Below are positions 44,126-52,747 of a stretch of DNA of 64,000 nucleotides, in pieces (position 1 is the stretch's first letter; every line of letters starts with the position of its first letter). The translations under genes and the position numbers were made by a program. The DNA comes from Streptomyces catenulae (GTDB taxonomy: Bacteria > Actinomycetota > Actinomycetes > Streptomycetales > Streptomycetaceae): assembly GCF_000718015.1 (NCBI RefSeq), contig NZ_JODY01000003.1:310001-374000 (forward strand), read 5' to 3'. The notes beneath the pieces are model-generated. The model saw only the letters and a program-made list of their open reading frames with translations, had not been told where the DNA came from and ran no database searches.

Positions 44126-45280
44126 ATGGCGGACGCAGCAAGGACAGCGGCACACGTGCTGATCGCCGCGGACAAGTTCAAGGGCTCCCTCACGGCCGTC
44201 GAGGTCGCCACCCATGTCACGGCGGGCCTGCGCCGCGCCGTCCCGGGCCTGAGCGTGACGGCCGTACCGGTCGCGGATGGCGGGGACGGCACGGTCGCCG
44301 CCGCGCTGGCGGCCGGTTTCACCCGGCACGAGGCGCGGGTCACCGGCCCCACCGGCACCCCGGTCACCGCGACCTTCGCCCTGCGCGCGGACGGCACCGC
44401 GGTCGTCGAGATGGCCGAGGCGTCCGGCCTCCAGCATCTGCCGCCCGGCGTCTTCGCCCCGCTGACGGCGACCACGTACGGCACCGGCGAACTGCTGCGG
44501 GCGGCGCTCGACGCCGGGGCCACCTCGATCGTCTTCGGCGTCGGCGGCAGCGCCACGACCGACGGCGGCGCGGGCATGCTGACGGCGCTCGGCGCCCGCC
44601 TCCTGGACGCGGACGGCGCCCCGGTCGGCCCCGGCGGCGGCGCCCTGCGCTCCCTGGCCACCGCCGACCTCTCCGGCCTCGACCCCCGGCTGGCCACCAC
44701 GGAGACCGTCCTCGCCAGCGATGTCGACAACCCGCTCACCGGCCCCAAGGGCGCGCCCGCGGTCTACGGTCCGCAGAAGGGCGCGAGCGAGGCGGACGTC
44801 GCGGAGCTGGACGCGGCGCTCACGCACTACGCCGCCGTCCTGGAGCGGACGCTCGGCGCCCGGGCCGCGGAGTGCGCCCAGGCGCCCGGCGCGGGCGCGG
44901 CCGGGGGGATCGGCTACGGCGCGCTGGTCGGCCTCGGCGCCACGTTCCGGCCCGGGATCGACGTGATGCTGGAGGTGCTGGGCTTCGCGCCCGCGCTGGC
45001 CGGGGCGAGCTTCGTGATCACCGGCGAGGGCTCGCTCGACGCGCAGACGCTCCACGGCAAGGCGCCCGCCGGGGTCGCCGCGGCGGCCCGCGCGGCCGGT
45101 CTGGAGGTCGCCGCGGTCTGCGGGCGGCTGCGGCTGACCCCCGAGGCGCTGGCCGCCGCCGGGATCGGCCGGGCCTATCCGCTCACGGACCTGGAGAGCG
45201 ACCCGGAGCGCTGCATGGCCCAGGCGGGCCCGCTCCTGGAGCGCGCCGCGGAACAGCTCGCCCGTGATCTGCTGAGCTGA
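44126..45280 (+). CDS. Glycerate kinase (type 2)
   Basis: A 384-residue kinase that phosphorylates D-glycerate to 2- or 3-phosphoglycerate. Characteristic segments are A-D-K-F-K-G-S-L-T-A-V-E-V, P-V-A-D-G-G-D-G-T-V, T-Y-G-T-G-E-L, G-G-S-A-T-T-D-G-G-A-G-M, G-A-P-A-V-Y-G-P-Q-K-G-A, and F-V-I-T-G-E-G-S-L-D-A-Q-T. Length matches the GlxK/GarK family. It sits divergent from the NUDIX gene and convergent with phosphatidylserine synthase, ended by a strong hairpin. A link with glyoxylate metabolism, into which the neighbouring ethylmalonyl-CoA pathway feeds, is plausible but inferential. Confidence 0.95.
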   Translation: MADAARTAAHVLIAADKFKGSLTAVEVATHVTAGLRRAVPGLSVTAVPVADGGDGTVAAALAAGFTRHEARVTGPTGTPVTATFALRADGTAVVEMAEASGLQHLPPGVFAPLTATTYGTGELLRAALDAGATSIVFGVGGSATTDGGAGMLTALGARLLDADGAPVGPGGGALRSLATADLSGLDPRLATTETVLASDVDNPLTGPKGAPAVYGPQKGASEADVAELDAALTHYAAVLERTLGARAAECAQAPGAGAAGGIGYGALVGLGATFRPGIDVMLEVLGFAPALAGASFVITGEGSLDAQTLHGKAPAGVAAAARAAGLEVAAVCGRLRLTPEALAAAGIGRAYPLTDLESDPERCMAQAGPLLERAAEQLARDLLS

Positions 45281-45300
45281 CGGCCGGGCACCGTACACAC

Positions 45301-45335
45301 GAAGGAGCCCCGGGCGATCCGCCCGGGGCTCCTTC
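45301..45335. terminator. Strong bidirectional terminator
   Basis: GAAGGAGCCCCGGGC (45301-45315) pairs perfectly with GCCCGGGGCTCCTTC (45321-45335) over a 5-nt loop. It lies between convergent glycerate kinase and phosphatidylserine synthase. Confidence 0.9.
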
Positions 45336-45352
45336 GTCTGTACGTCTACGCC

Positions 45353-46204
45353 TTACGGCAGCTGCGCGGCGCGGGCCTCGCGGCGGTTGTCGCGGAAGGT
45401 GTTCACCCGCCGGGCCGTCGCGAAGAGCGGGATCATCGCACCGAGGACGATCTGCAGGGCGCAGCCGGTCTGCAGCAGCCGCTGCCCGGCCGGGGCGTCC
45501 AGCGCCCAGGCGGCGAGCATGCCCATGCTGAGCACGATCCAGCTGAGCATCGCCACGGCGAGACGGCCGCGCGGCTTCGGGTACTCGACCCGGCTCACCA
45601 TCAGCCAGGCCACGCCGATGATCGCCAGCAGCGTCGGCAGGAACGGCAGCTCCAGCAGGACGATGGCGACGACGGTCAGCGCGCCGAACGGTCCGGGCAT
45701 GCCCTGGAACATCCCGTCGCGCATCGGCACACACGAGAAGCGCGCCAGCCGCAGCACCACGGCGAGCAGCACCACGACCGCGGCCACCACCGACACCTGC
45801 TGGTTCGCGTCCTGCGCGACCATGCCCCAGGTGACGACGAAGTAGGCGGGCGCCAGACCGAAGCTGATCAGGTCGGAGAGGTTGTCCAGCTCGGCGCCCA
45901 TCGCGGAGGCCCGCAGCTTGCGCGCCACGAGTCCGTCGAAGAGGTCGAAGACCGACGCCAGCAGCATCAGGATCACGGCCATCGCCGCGCTGTGCCGCGC
46001 CATGCCGCCGTCGTCCATGCCCGTCAGATGCGGGATGAGGACGCCGGTGGTTGTGAAGTAGACGGCCATGAAGCCGCAGATGGCGTTGCCGAGGGTGAGG
46101 GTGTCCGCTATCGACAGCCGCGTGGACAGCGGAATGTCGACGTCACCCTCCTCCTCGTTCTCGGGAGCCCAGCCGGCCTGGGTTTCGGGATCAATCACGG
46201 TCAA
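45353..46204 (-). CDS. pssA: CDP-diacylglycerol-serine O-phosphatidyltransferase
   Basis: A 283-residue integral membrane enzyme that makes phosphatidylserine from CDP-diacylglycerol and serine. The CDP-alcohol phosphotransferase motif is intact: D-L-F-D-G-L-V-A-R then G-A-E-L-D-N-L-S-D, in the second to third transmembrane region. About seven to eight hydrophobic helices are visible. Its start overlaps the end of the decarboxylase gene by 14 bp, so the two steps to phosphatidylethanolamine are co-expressed. The N-terminal 25 residues are acidic and cytoplasmic. Confidence 0.96.
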   Translation of the reverse strand: MTVIDPETQAGWAPENEEEGDVDIPLSTRLSIADTLTLGNAICGFMAVYFTTTGVLIPHLTGMDDGGMARHSAAMAVILMLLASVFDLFDGLVARKLRASAMGAELDNLSDLISFGLAPAYFVVTWGMVAQDANQQVSVVAAVVVLLAVVLRLARFSCVPMRDGMFQGMPGPFGALTVVAIVLLELPFLPTLLAIIGVAWLMVSRVEYPKPRGRLAVAMLSWIVLSMGMLAAWALDAPAGQRLLQTGCALQIVLGAMIPLFATARRVNTFRDNRREARAAQLP

Positions 46205-46838
46205 GACGAGTCACCCCCGCGGTGGTGGCCTGGCCGACCTCGACCGCCGCCTCGACGCCTTCCGGAAGGTAGACGTCGACGCGGGAGCCGAAGCGGATCA
46301 GACCGATGCGTTCGCCCTGCTCCACCTTGGTGCCCTGCGGCACGTAAGGCACGATGCGGCGGGCCACCGCACCGGCGATCTGGACCATCTCGATGTCACC
46401 GATCTCGGTGTCGAAATGCCAGACGACGCGTTCGTTGTTCTCGCTCTCCTTGTTGAACGCCGGCACGAACCCACCGGGGATGTGCTCCACGGACGTCACC
46501 GTGCCGGCCAGCGGTGCGCGGTTGACGTGGACGTTCAGCGGGCTCATGAAGATCGCGACGCGGGTGCGCCCGTCCTTCCACGGCATGATGCTCTGCACCA
46601 CACCGTCGGCCGGGGAAATCACGCGGCCCTGAGCGATCTCACGCTCGGGGTCGCGGAAGAACCACAGCATGCCCGCCGCGAGAGCGGTGGTGGGCACGGC
46701 GACGGCGGCCCAGCGTCCCGAGCGACGGGAGCGGGCCAGGCTGACCGCTGCCGTTGCCACGGTCGGGAGGAGCCACGGCGACGCTCCGCGCGCGAGGCGG
46801 ACGCGACCGCGTGGTGCAGAGGATTGGCTGTGGGGCAT
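46191..46838 (-). CDS. psd: Phosphatidylserine decarboxylase proenzyme
   Basis: A 215-residue short (type II) decarboxylase. Features: one N-terminal transmembrane stretch (WLLPTVATAAVSLA and AVAVPTTALAAGMLWFF), F-F-R-D-P-E-R-E-I, S-P-A-D-G-V-V, F-M-S-P-L-N-V-H-V-N-R, and the self-cleavage site F-G-S-R at about residue 185, where serine becomes the pyruvoyl group. It converts phosphatidylserine to phosphatidylethanolamine at the membrane. ATG 46838 was chosen because the frame upstream to 47000 is low-complexity; a -10-like TACGAA lies 8 nt before it. It is the first gene of the psd-pssA operon. Confidence 0.95.
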   Translation of the reverse strand: MPHSQSSAPRGRVRLARGASPWLLPTVATAAVSLARSRRSGRWAAVAVPTTALAAGMLWFFRDPEREIAQGRVISPADGVVQSIMPWKDGRTRVAIFMSPLNVHVNRAPLAGTVTSVEHIPGGFVPAFNKESENNERVVWHFDTEIGDIEMVQIAGAVARRIVPYVPQGTKVEQGERIGLIRFGSRVDVYLPEGVEAAVEVGQATTAGVTRLDRD

Positions 46839-47009
46839 GGATGACCTTCGTAGCGGAGGATGCCGCGTAGTGGTTACGGGGGACGGCGGCTTTCCGGGGA
46901 TGCTATCGGTTACGAGCGGCAACTGGCCAAGAGCCAGAGCCAATCCGTGGCCGAACAAGGATGACGCGGTGTGATCTTCGTCTAGATGAAATGCGGGCAA
47001 AGCGGAATT

Positions 47010-48215
47010 TCACCCCTGGATTCGGTACTCCTCCAGTAGCCGCCGGCCGATGATCATTTTCTGGATCTCGGCGGTACCTTCACCGATCAGCAGCATCGGG
47101 GCCTCGCGGTAGAGGCGCTCGATCTCGTACTCCTTCGAGAAGCCGTAGCCACCGTGGATGCGGAATGCGTCCTCCACCACCTCCTTGCAGTACTCGGAGG
47201 CCAGGTACTTCGCCATGCCCGCCTCAAGGTCGTTTCGTTGTCCCGAGTCCTTTTTGCGTGCAGCATTCACCATCATCGCATGGGCTGCTTCGACCTTTGT
47301 CGCCATTTCTGCCAATTTGAACTGGATGGCCTGATGCTGCGCGATCGGCTTGCCGAAGGTGTGACGCTGCTGTGCGTAGTCGATGCCCAGCTCGAAGGCG
47401 CGCCGGGCGACGCCGCAGCCGCGCGCGGCGACATTGACCCGGCCCACCTCGACGCCGTCCATCATGTGAGAGAAGCCACGTCCGGTCCGCCCGCCGAGCA
47501 CCCGGTCGGCCGGTATCCGCAGGCCGTCCATGATCAGCTCGGTGGTGTCGACCCCCTTGTACCCCATCTTCTCGATCTTGCCGGGGACGGTCAGACCGGG
47601 GCGGACCTCGCCGAACCCGGCCTCCTTCTCCACCAGGAAGGTCGTCATCGACCTGTGCGGGGCGGTGCCCTCGGGGTGGCCCTCGTCGGTCCGGCAGAGC
47701 ACCGCCACCAGCGTCGACGAGCCGCCGTTCGTCAGCCACATCTTCTGGCCGCTGAGCAGATAGCCGTCACCGTCGCGGACGCCCTTGGAAGAGATCGCGG
47801 CGACGTCCGAGCCGAGTGCCGGTTCCGACATCGAGAAGGCGGCGCGGATCTCGCCCGTCGCCATCCTGGGCAGGAAGTACTCCTTCTGCTCCTGCGTGCC
47901 GTGCTGCTTGAGCAGGTACGCCACGATGAAGTGGGTGTTGATGATGCCCGACACGCTCATCCAGCCGCGGGCGATCTCCTCCACCGTCAGGGCGTAGGTG
48001 AGCAGGGACTCGCCGAGACCGCCGTACTCCTCGGGGATCATCAGCCCGAAGACGCCCAGCTCCTTGAGGCCCTCGACGATCTGCGTCGGGTACGCGTCGC
48101 GGTGCTCCAGCTCGGTGGCGACGGGGAGGATCTCCTTGTCCACGAAGTCGCGGACGGTGGCGAGGATCTCCCGCTGGATGTCGGTCAGGCCCTCGGTCTG
48201 CGCGAGACGGGACAT
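47010..48215 (-). CDS. mcd: Acyl-CoA dehydrogenase, probable (2S)-methylsuccinyl-CoA dehydrogenase
   Basis: A 401-residue FAD enzyme of the acyl-CoA dehydrogenase family. Seen motifs include the middle-domain FAD segment F-S-M-S-E-P-A-L-G-S-D, W-L-T-N-G-G, R-H-T-F-G-K-P-I, I-H-G-G-Y-G-F-S-K-E-Y and the catalytic-base region I-G-E-G-T-A-E-I-Q. Its place directly behind the MaoC hydratase, two bp apart, in an ethylmalonyl-CoA cluster supports conversion of methylsuccinyl-CoA to mesaconyl-CoA. The symbol is assigned by context, not by a distinguishing residue. AAGGAGAAG at the end of the hydratase gene serves as ribosome-binding site. Confidence 0.88.
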   Translation of the reverse strand: MSRLAQTEGLTDIQREILATVRDFVDKEILPVATELEHRDAYPTQIVEGLKELGVFGLMIPEEYGGLGESLLTYALTVEEIARGWMSVSGIINTHFIVAYLLKQHGTQEQKEYFLPRMATGEIRAAFSMSEPALGSDVAAISSKGVRDGDGYLLSGQKMWLTNGGSSTLVAVLCRTDEGHPEGTAPHRSMTTFLVEKEAGFGEVRPGLTVPGKIEKMGYKGVDTTELIMDGLRIPADRVLGGRTGRGFSHMMDGVEVGRVNVAARGCGVARRAFELGIDYAQQRHTFGKPIAQHQAIQFKLAEMATKVEAAHAMMVNAARKKDSGQRNDLEAGMAKYLASEYCKEVVEDAFRIHGGYGFSKEYEIERLYREAPMLLIGEGTAEIQKMIIGRRLLEEYRIQG

Positions 48216-48217
48216 GT

Positions 48218-48742
48218 CTACTTCTCCTTCCGGGCCGCCGGGGCCTTCAGCTCGGGGCGGCCGGGCTGTTCGCCGCCGCGCTGTGCGATGTACTGGGCGG
48301 TCGGCACCATGACCTTGCGCCGGAAGACGCAGACGAGGGTGCCGTCCTGGTTGTAGCCCTTCGTCTCGACCTGGACGATGCCGCGGTCCGACTTGGAGCG
48401 CGACGGCGTCTTGTCGAGCACCGTCGTCTCGCCGTAGAGCGTGTCGCCGTGGAACGTCGGCGCCACATGCCTGAGCGATTCGACCTCCAGGTTGGCCAGC
48501 GCCTTCCCGGAGACGTCCGGCACCGACATGCCCAGCAGCAGCGAGTAGACGTAGTTGCCGACGACGACGTTCCTGCCGAAGTCGGTGGTCTCCTCGGCGT
48601 AGTGGGCGTCCAGGTGCAGCGGGTGGTGGTTCATCGTCAGCAGGCAGAAGAGGTGGTCGTCGTACTCGGTGACCGTCTTGCCGGGCCAGTGCTTGTAGAC
48701 GTCGCCGACGGTGAACTCTTCGTAGGTACGGCCGAACTGCAT
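48218..48742 (-). CDS. MaoC-family hydratase, probable mesaconyl-CoA hydratase
   Basis: A 174-residue MaoC/hot-dog-fold enoyl-CoA hydratase. The hydratase motif is seen as H-H-P-L-H-L-D-A-H-Y-A-E, with the usual N-terminal F-T-V-G-D-V-Y-K-H-W-P-G-K-T-V-T and later G-N-Y-V-Y-S-L-L-L-G-M-S-V. It adds water to mesaconyl-C1-CoA in the ethylmalonyl-CoA pathway, giving beta-methylmalyl-CoA. ATG 48742 follows GGAGGAG. It is shorter than the double-domain mesaconyl-CoA hydratase of Proteobacteria, so it likely dimerises. The lyase expected to act on its product is not encoded next to it. Confidence 0.88.
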   Translation of the reverse strand: MQFGRTYEEFTVGDVYKHWPGKTVTEYDDHLFCLLTMNHHPLHLDAHYAEETTDFGRNVVVGNYVYSLLLGMSVPDVSGKALANLEVESLRHVAPTFHGDTLYGETTVLDKTPSRSKSDRGIVQVETKGYNQDGTLVCVFRRKVMVPTAQYIAQRGGEQPGRPELKAPAARKEK

Positions 48743-48747
48743 CGTGC

Positions 48748-48807
48748 TCACTCCTCCGGAGCCTGGGGCGGGGATGTACGGGCGGCGCGGGCCTGCGCCC
48801 AGGTCAT
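48748..48807 (-). pseudogene. 19-codon frame where the CoA-lyase gene is expected; possible deletion remnant
   Basis: ATG 48807 overlaps the ethylmalonyl-CoA mutase stop as ATGA and the frame reads MTWAQARAARTSPPQAPEE then TGA at 48748-48750, just before the GGAGGAG-GTGAGCACG-ATG of the hydratase gene. From memory, Streptomyces place a beta-methylmalyl-CoA/malyl-CoA lyase (HpcH/HpaI-CitE family) here, also coupled to the mutase. So this may be the fused ends of a lyase gene after an internal in-frame deletion. A real 19-residue peptide or a chance frame remain possible. Confidence 0.4.
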
Positions 48808-50855
48808 ACGGGGACCTCCAGCGGGGCGAGCCCGTTCGCCCCGCGGATCTCGTCGACGATACGGCCGATGATCTCGGTGATACCGAAGTCCTTCGGGGTG
48901 AACACCGCGGCCACCCCCGCCTCGCGGAGGGCTGCGGCGTCGGCGGACGGGATGATCCCGCCGACGATGACGGGCAGCTCCTCGGCTCCGGCGCGTTCCA
49001 GCCGCGCCAGGACGTCCGGGACCAGTTTGGCGTGGGAACCGGACAGGATCGACAGGCCCACACAGTGCACGTCCTCGGCGACCGCCGCCGCGACGATCTG
49101 CTCGGGCGTCAGCCGGATGCCCTGGTAGACCACCTCGAACCCGGCGTCACGGGCGCGCACCGCGATCTGCTCGGCGCCGTTGCTGTGGCCGTCCAGACCG
49201 GGCTTGCCGACCAGCAGCCGCAGTTTGCCGGTGCCCAGATCGGCGGCGGTCTTCGCCACCTTGTCGCGGACCAGGGCCAGCGGACTGCCGTCCTCCGCCG
49301 GGACGGCCAGCGGTGCGCCGGAGACGCCGGTGGGCGCCCGGAACTCCCCGAACACCTCGCGCAGCGCGCCCGCCCACTCGCCGGTGGTGACCCCGGCGCG
49401 GGCGCACTCCACGGTGGCCTCCATGAGGTTCTCCGTACCGGCCGCGGCCTCCTTGAGCAGGTCCAGGGCCTCCCGGACGCGCGGGAAGTGGAACGGCTCG
49501 CCGCGCCCCTGGCGGTCGGCCAGCTCCTCGCGGGTGGTGCGCCAGTCGGCGAGCGCCCGCACCACGCGCGCCTCCACCGCCGGGTCGACCGTCTGGACCG
49601 CGGTGTCGAGGTCGGCGGTGAGCGGGTTCGGCTCGGTGGACTCGAAGCAGTTGACGCCGATGATCTTCTCCTCGCCGGACTCGATCCGCGCCCGCCGCTC
49701 GGCGTGCGAGGAGACCAGCTGCGCCTTGAGGTAGCCGGACTCCACGGCGGCCATCGCACCGCCCATCTCCTGGATCCGGTCCATCTCCGCCCGGCACTGT
49801 GCGACGAGGGCGTCCACCTTGGCCTCGACGACGTGCGACCCGGCGAACAGGTCCTCGTACTCCAGCAGATCGCTCTCGTGGGCGAGGACCTGCTGGATGC
49901 GGAGCGACCACTGCTGGTCCCAGGGGCGGGGCAGGCCCAGCGCCTCGTTCCACGCCGGGAGTTGGACGGCCCGGGCGCGGGCGTCCTTCGACAGCGTGAC
50001 CGCCAGCATCTCCAGGACGATCCGCTGGACGTTGTTCTCCGGCTGCGCCTCGGTCAGGCCCAGCGAGTTGACCTGTACGCCGTAGCGGAAGCGGCGGTGC
50101 TTGGGGTTCTCGATGCCGTACCGCTCGCGGGTGATCGTGTCCCACAGGCGGCCGAACGCCCGCATCTTGCACATCTCCTCGACGAAGCGGACGCCCGCGT
50201 TGACGAAGAAGGAGATCCGGGCGACGACATCGCCCTTGCGGTCCTCGGGGACCTGCCCGGAGGCGAACACCGCGTCCAGCACCGCGACGGCGGTGGACAG
50301 CGCGTACGCGATCTCCTGGACCGGGGTGGCGCCCGCCTCCTGGAGGTGGTAGCTGCAGATGTTGATCGGGTTCCACTTCGGGATGTGGTGGACCGTGTAC
50401 GCGATCATGTCGGTGGTCAGCCGGAGGGAGGGCCCGGGCGGGAAGACGTGGGTGCCCCGGGAGAGGTACTCCTTGACGATGTCGTTCTGCGTCGTCCCCT
50501 GGAGCTTGGCGATGTCCGCGCCCTGCTCCTCCGCGACCACCTGGTAGAGCGCCAGCAGCCACATCGCGGTGGCGTTGATGGTCATCGAGGTGTTCATCTG
50601 CTCCAGCGGTATGTCGTGGAACAGCCGCCGCATGTCGCCGAGGTGGGAGACCGGGACGCCGACCCGGCCGACCTCACCCCTGGCGAGGATGTGGTCGGGG
50701 TCGTATCCGGTCTGCGTCGGGAGGTCGAACGCGACCGACAGCCCGGTCTGCCCCTTGGCGAGGTTGCGCCGGTACAGCTCGTTGGACGCCTCGGCCGTGG
50801 AGTGCCCGGCGTAGGTCCGCATCAGCCACGGACGATCCTTCTGACGCTCAGTCAT
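48804..50855 (-). CDS. meaA: Ethylmalonyl-CoA mutase (coenzyme B12-dependent)
   Basis: A 683-residue adenosylcobalamin mutase. The N-terminal TIM barrel has R-T-Y-A-G-H-S-T-A-E-A-S-N-E-L-Y, V-A-F-D-L-P-T-Q-T-G-Y-D, and M-N-T-S-M-T-I-N-A-T-A, typical of methylmalonyl-CoA mutase relatives. The C-terminal B12 domain has the base-off motif G-L-D-G-H-S-N-G-A-E-Q-I-A and S-I-L-S-G-S-H. It isomerises ethylmalonyl-CoA to methylsuccinyl-CoA. Length and context separate it from the two-subunit methylmalonyl-CoA mutase. It lies 66 bp after ccr and overlaps the 19-codon frame. Confidence 0.96.
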   Translation of the reverse strand: MTERQKDRPWLMRTYAGHSTAEASNELYRRNLAKGQTGLSVAFDLPTQTGYDPDHILARGEVGRVGVPVSHLGDMRRLFHDIPLEQMNTSMTINATAMWLLALYQVVAEEQGADIAKLQGTTQNDIVKEYLSRGTHVFPPGPSLRLTTDMIAYTVHHIPKWNPINICSYHLQEAGATPVQEIAYALSTAVAVLDAVFASGQVPEDRKGDVVARISFFVNAGVRFVEEMCKMRAFGRLWDTITRERYGIENPKHRRFRYGVQVNSLGLTEAQPENNVQRIVLEMLAVTLSKDARARAVQLPAWNEALGLPRPWDQQWSLRIQQVLAHESDLLEYEDLFAGSHVVEAKVDALVAQCRAEMDRIQEMGGAMAAVESGYLKAQLVSSHAERRARIESGEEKIIGVNCFESTEPNPLTADLDTAVQTVDPAVEARVVRALADWRTTREELADRQGRGEPFHFPRVREALDLLKEAAAGTENLMEATVECARAGVTTGEWAGALREVFGEFRAPTGVSGAPLAVPAEDGSPLALVRDKVAKTAADLGTGKLRLLVGKPGLDGHSNGAEQIAVRARDAGFEVVYQGIRLTPEQIVAAAVAEDVHCVGLSILSGSHAKLVPDVLARLERAGAEELPVIVGGIIPSADAAALREAGVAAVFTPKDFGITEIIGRIVDEIRGANGLAPLEVPV

Positions 50856-50921
50856 GGTGGTGCAACCGCCTATCGGTTCGGACAGTGCGACGGTGCGCTC
50901 CGGGCCCGCCGGAGCGCGCGC

Positions 50922-52259
50922 TCATGCGTCGCGGAAGAGGTTGATCGCGTCGAGGTGCCTGGCGCGCAGCTCCGTGTCGCGGACGCCCAGACCCTCCTCG
51001 GGGGCGAGCGCGAGGACGCCGACCTTGCCCTGGTGGAGGTTGCGGTGGACGTCGTACGCGGCCTGGCCGGTGTCGTCGAGGGAGTACACCTTGGAGAGCG
51101 TCGGGTGGATCTTGCCCTTGGCGATGAGGCGGTTGGCCTCCCACGCCTCGCGGTAGTTGGCGAAGTGCGAGCCGACGATCTGCTTCAGCGACATCCACAG
51201 ATAGCGGTTGTCGTACTCGTGCCGGTAGCCCGAGGTCGAGGCGCAGGTGACGATGGTGCCGCCCTTGCGGGTGACGTAGACGGAGGCGCCGAACGTCTCA
51301 CGGCCCGGGTGCTCGAAGACGATGTCGACGTCCTCGCCGCCGGTCAGCTCGCGGATCCGCTTGCCGAACCGCTTCCACTCGCGCGGGTCCTGCTCGTGCT
51401 CGTTCTTCCAGAAGCGGTAGTCCTCGGCCTTGCGGTCGATGATCGCCTCGGCGCCCATCCGCCGGCAGATCTCCGCCTTGTCCGCGCTGCTGACCACACA
51501 GATCGGGTTGGCGCCGCCGGCCAGCGCGAACTGCGTGGCGTACGAGCCGAGGCCGCCGCTGGCGCCCCAGATGAGGACGTTGTCGCCCTGCTTCATCCCG
51601 GCGCCGTTGCGGGAGACCAGCTGGCGGTAGGCGGTGGAGTTGACCAGCCCGGGGGCGGCTGCCTCCTCCCAGCTGAGGTGGTCCGGCTTCGGCATCAGCT
51701 GGTTGGACTTGACGAGCGCGATCTCGGCGAGCCCGCCGAAGTTGGTCTCGAAGCCCCAGATCCGCTGCTCGGGGTCGAGCATCGTGTCGTTGTGCCCGTC
51801 GGAGGACTCCAGCTCCACGGAGAGGCAGTGCGCGACGACCTCGTCGCCGGGGTGCCAGGAGTTGACGCCGGGGCCGGTGCGCAGCACCACGCCCGCCAGG
51901 TCGGAGCCGATGACGTGGTACGGCAGGTCGTGGCGCCTGGCGAGCGGGGAGAGCTTGCCGTAGCGCTCCAGGAAGCCGAAGGTCGGCAGCGGCTCGAAGA
52001 TCGAGGTCCAGACGCTGTTGTAGTTCACGGAGGACGCCATGACGGCGACCAGCGCCTCGCCGGGGCCCAGTTCGGGCAGCGGGACGTCCTCGACGTGCAG
52101 GGACTTGCGCGGGTCCTTCTCGTGGGTGGCGAGCCCGGCGAACATCTCGGCCTCGTCCTTGTGGACGGTGACCGCGCGGTAGGACTCGGGGAGCGGCAGG
52201 GCGGCGAAGTCGTCGCGGGTGGTGTCGGGCGCGAGGATCGCGTCCAGGATTTCGTTCAC
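50922..52259 (-). CDS. ccr: Crotonyl-CoA carboxylase/reductase
   Basis: A 445-residue medium-chain dehydrogenase/reductase. It reductively carboxylates crotonyl-CoA with NADPH and CO2 to ethylmalonyl-CoA, the entry reaction of the pathway. The MDR core is visible: G-L-V-N-S-T-A-Y-R-Q-L-V, L-I-W-G-A-S-G-G-L-G-S-Y-A-T-Q, V-F-E-H-P-G-R, and I-G-S/V-G-S-H-F-A-N-Y. GTG 52259 follows GGAGGCACACC; the frame extending to 52427 has no good start. A promoter with operator-like dyads lies about 200 bp upstream. Besides acetate assimilation, the enzyme supplies ethylmalonyl-CoA for polyketides in Streptomyces. Confidence 0.96.
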   Translation of the reverse strand: MNEILDAILAPDTTRDDFAALPLPESYRAVTVHKDEAEMFAGLATHEKDPRKSLHVEDVPLPELGPGEALVAVMASSVNYNSVWTSIFEPLPTFGFLERYGKLSPLARRHDLPYHVIGSDLAGVVLRTGPGVNSWHPGDEVVAHCLSVELESSDGHNDTMLDPEQRIWGFETNFGGLAEIALVKSNQLMPKPDHLSWEEAAAPGLVNSTAYRQLVSRNGAGMKQGDNVLIWGASGGLGSYATQFALAGGANPICVVSSADKAEICRRMGAEAIIDRKAEDYRFWKNEHEQDPREWKRFGKRIRELTGGEDVDIVFEHPGRETFGASVYVTRKGGTIVTCASTSGYRHEYDNRYLWMSLKQIVGSHFANYREAWEANRLIAKGKIHPTLSKVYSLDDTGQAAYDVHRNLHQGKVGVLALAPEEGLGVRDTELRARHLDAINLFRDA

Positions 52260-52462
52260 GGTGTGCCTCCGGCGAAGCGCGTTCAGGAACGGCTTGAGGG
52301 AACGTCGGGGGTGGTGCGGGCTGCGGATGAGGGGTCCGCGGAAGTCGGCGCCGGTGAGCGCGGTGTGCCTGTGACGCAGGCGTCCGAACGGGCGGCCCTG
52401 ACAAGGCCGTTGGGACATCCGGCACACGGGGTGGGGTGTGTGCCGGTCGCTCGGACTCCCTC

Positions 52463-52505
52463 AACGTATGACACCGGGTGCCAGCGAACAAGACACCGAG
52501 TGCCA
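52463..52505 (-). promoter_or_regulatory. ccr promoter with tandem operator dyads
   Basis: On the minus strand TTGTTC (52486-52491) and TACGTT (52463-52468) are 17 bp apart. GGCACCCGGTGTC fills the spacer and a second copy GGCACTCGGTGTC sits just upstream; on the plus strand they appear as GACACCGGGTGCCA (52470-52483) and GACACCGAGTGCCA (52492-52505), 22 bp start to start. Each is a 5-3-5 dyad. The arrangement fits a repressor site overlapping the ccr promoter; the adjacent TetR protein is the first candidate. Confidence 0.65.
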
Positions 52506-52514
52506 TGACTTTCT

Positions 52515-52601
52515 CTCAGATGAAAGAAAGTCCTCACATCTGAGCGATGATCGTTCAAAGGGGACCCGAGGGCGCTGCATGATCGATCAAAGAGCCCTCG
52601 G
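52515..52601. repeat. Cluster of dyads and direct repeats in the ccr-TetR gap
   Basis: CTCAGATG (52515-52522) is inverted as CATCTGAG (52537-52544). TGATCGWTCAAAG occurs at 52548-52560 and 52580-52592, 32 bp apart. CCGAGGGC (52566-52573) is inverted as GCCCTCGG (52594-52601) over 20 nt. These lie in the 488-bp gap before the TetR stop. No gene is seen there. The last dyad may terminate the TetR transcript; the others look like binding sites. Confidence 0.5.
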
Positions 52602-52747
52602 ATACGCGATGATCGCGCAGGTCGGCCCGGGTTCCCCGGGCATGCCGCGGCCCCCGGGACCGGACGCGCGGCGTCGGGTCCCGGGGGCCGGGGGTGGTAC
52701 GGGATCGGTGTGCGGGCGGGGGGAGGCGGCGGGCGGCGCCCCCGGGG

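Noticed and set aside
48744..52508. Plus-strand 1,254-codon open frame across the mutase and ccr genes
   Set aside because: It is antisense to well-conserved minus-strand enzymes and contains no domain; GC codon bias explains it.
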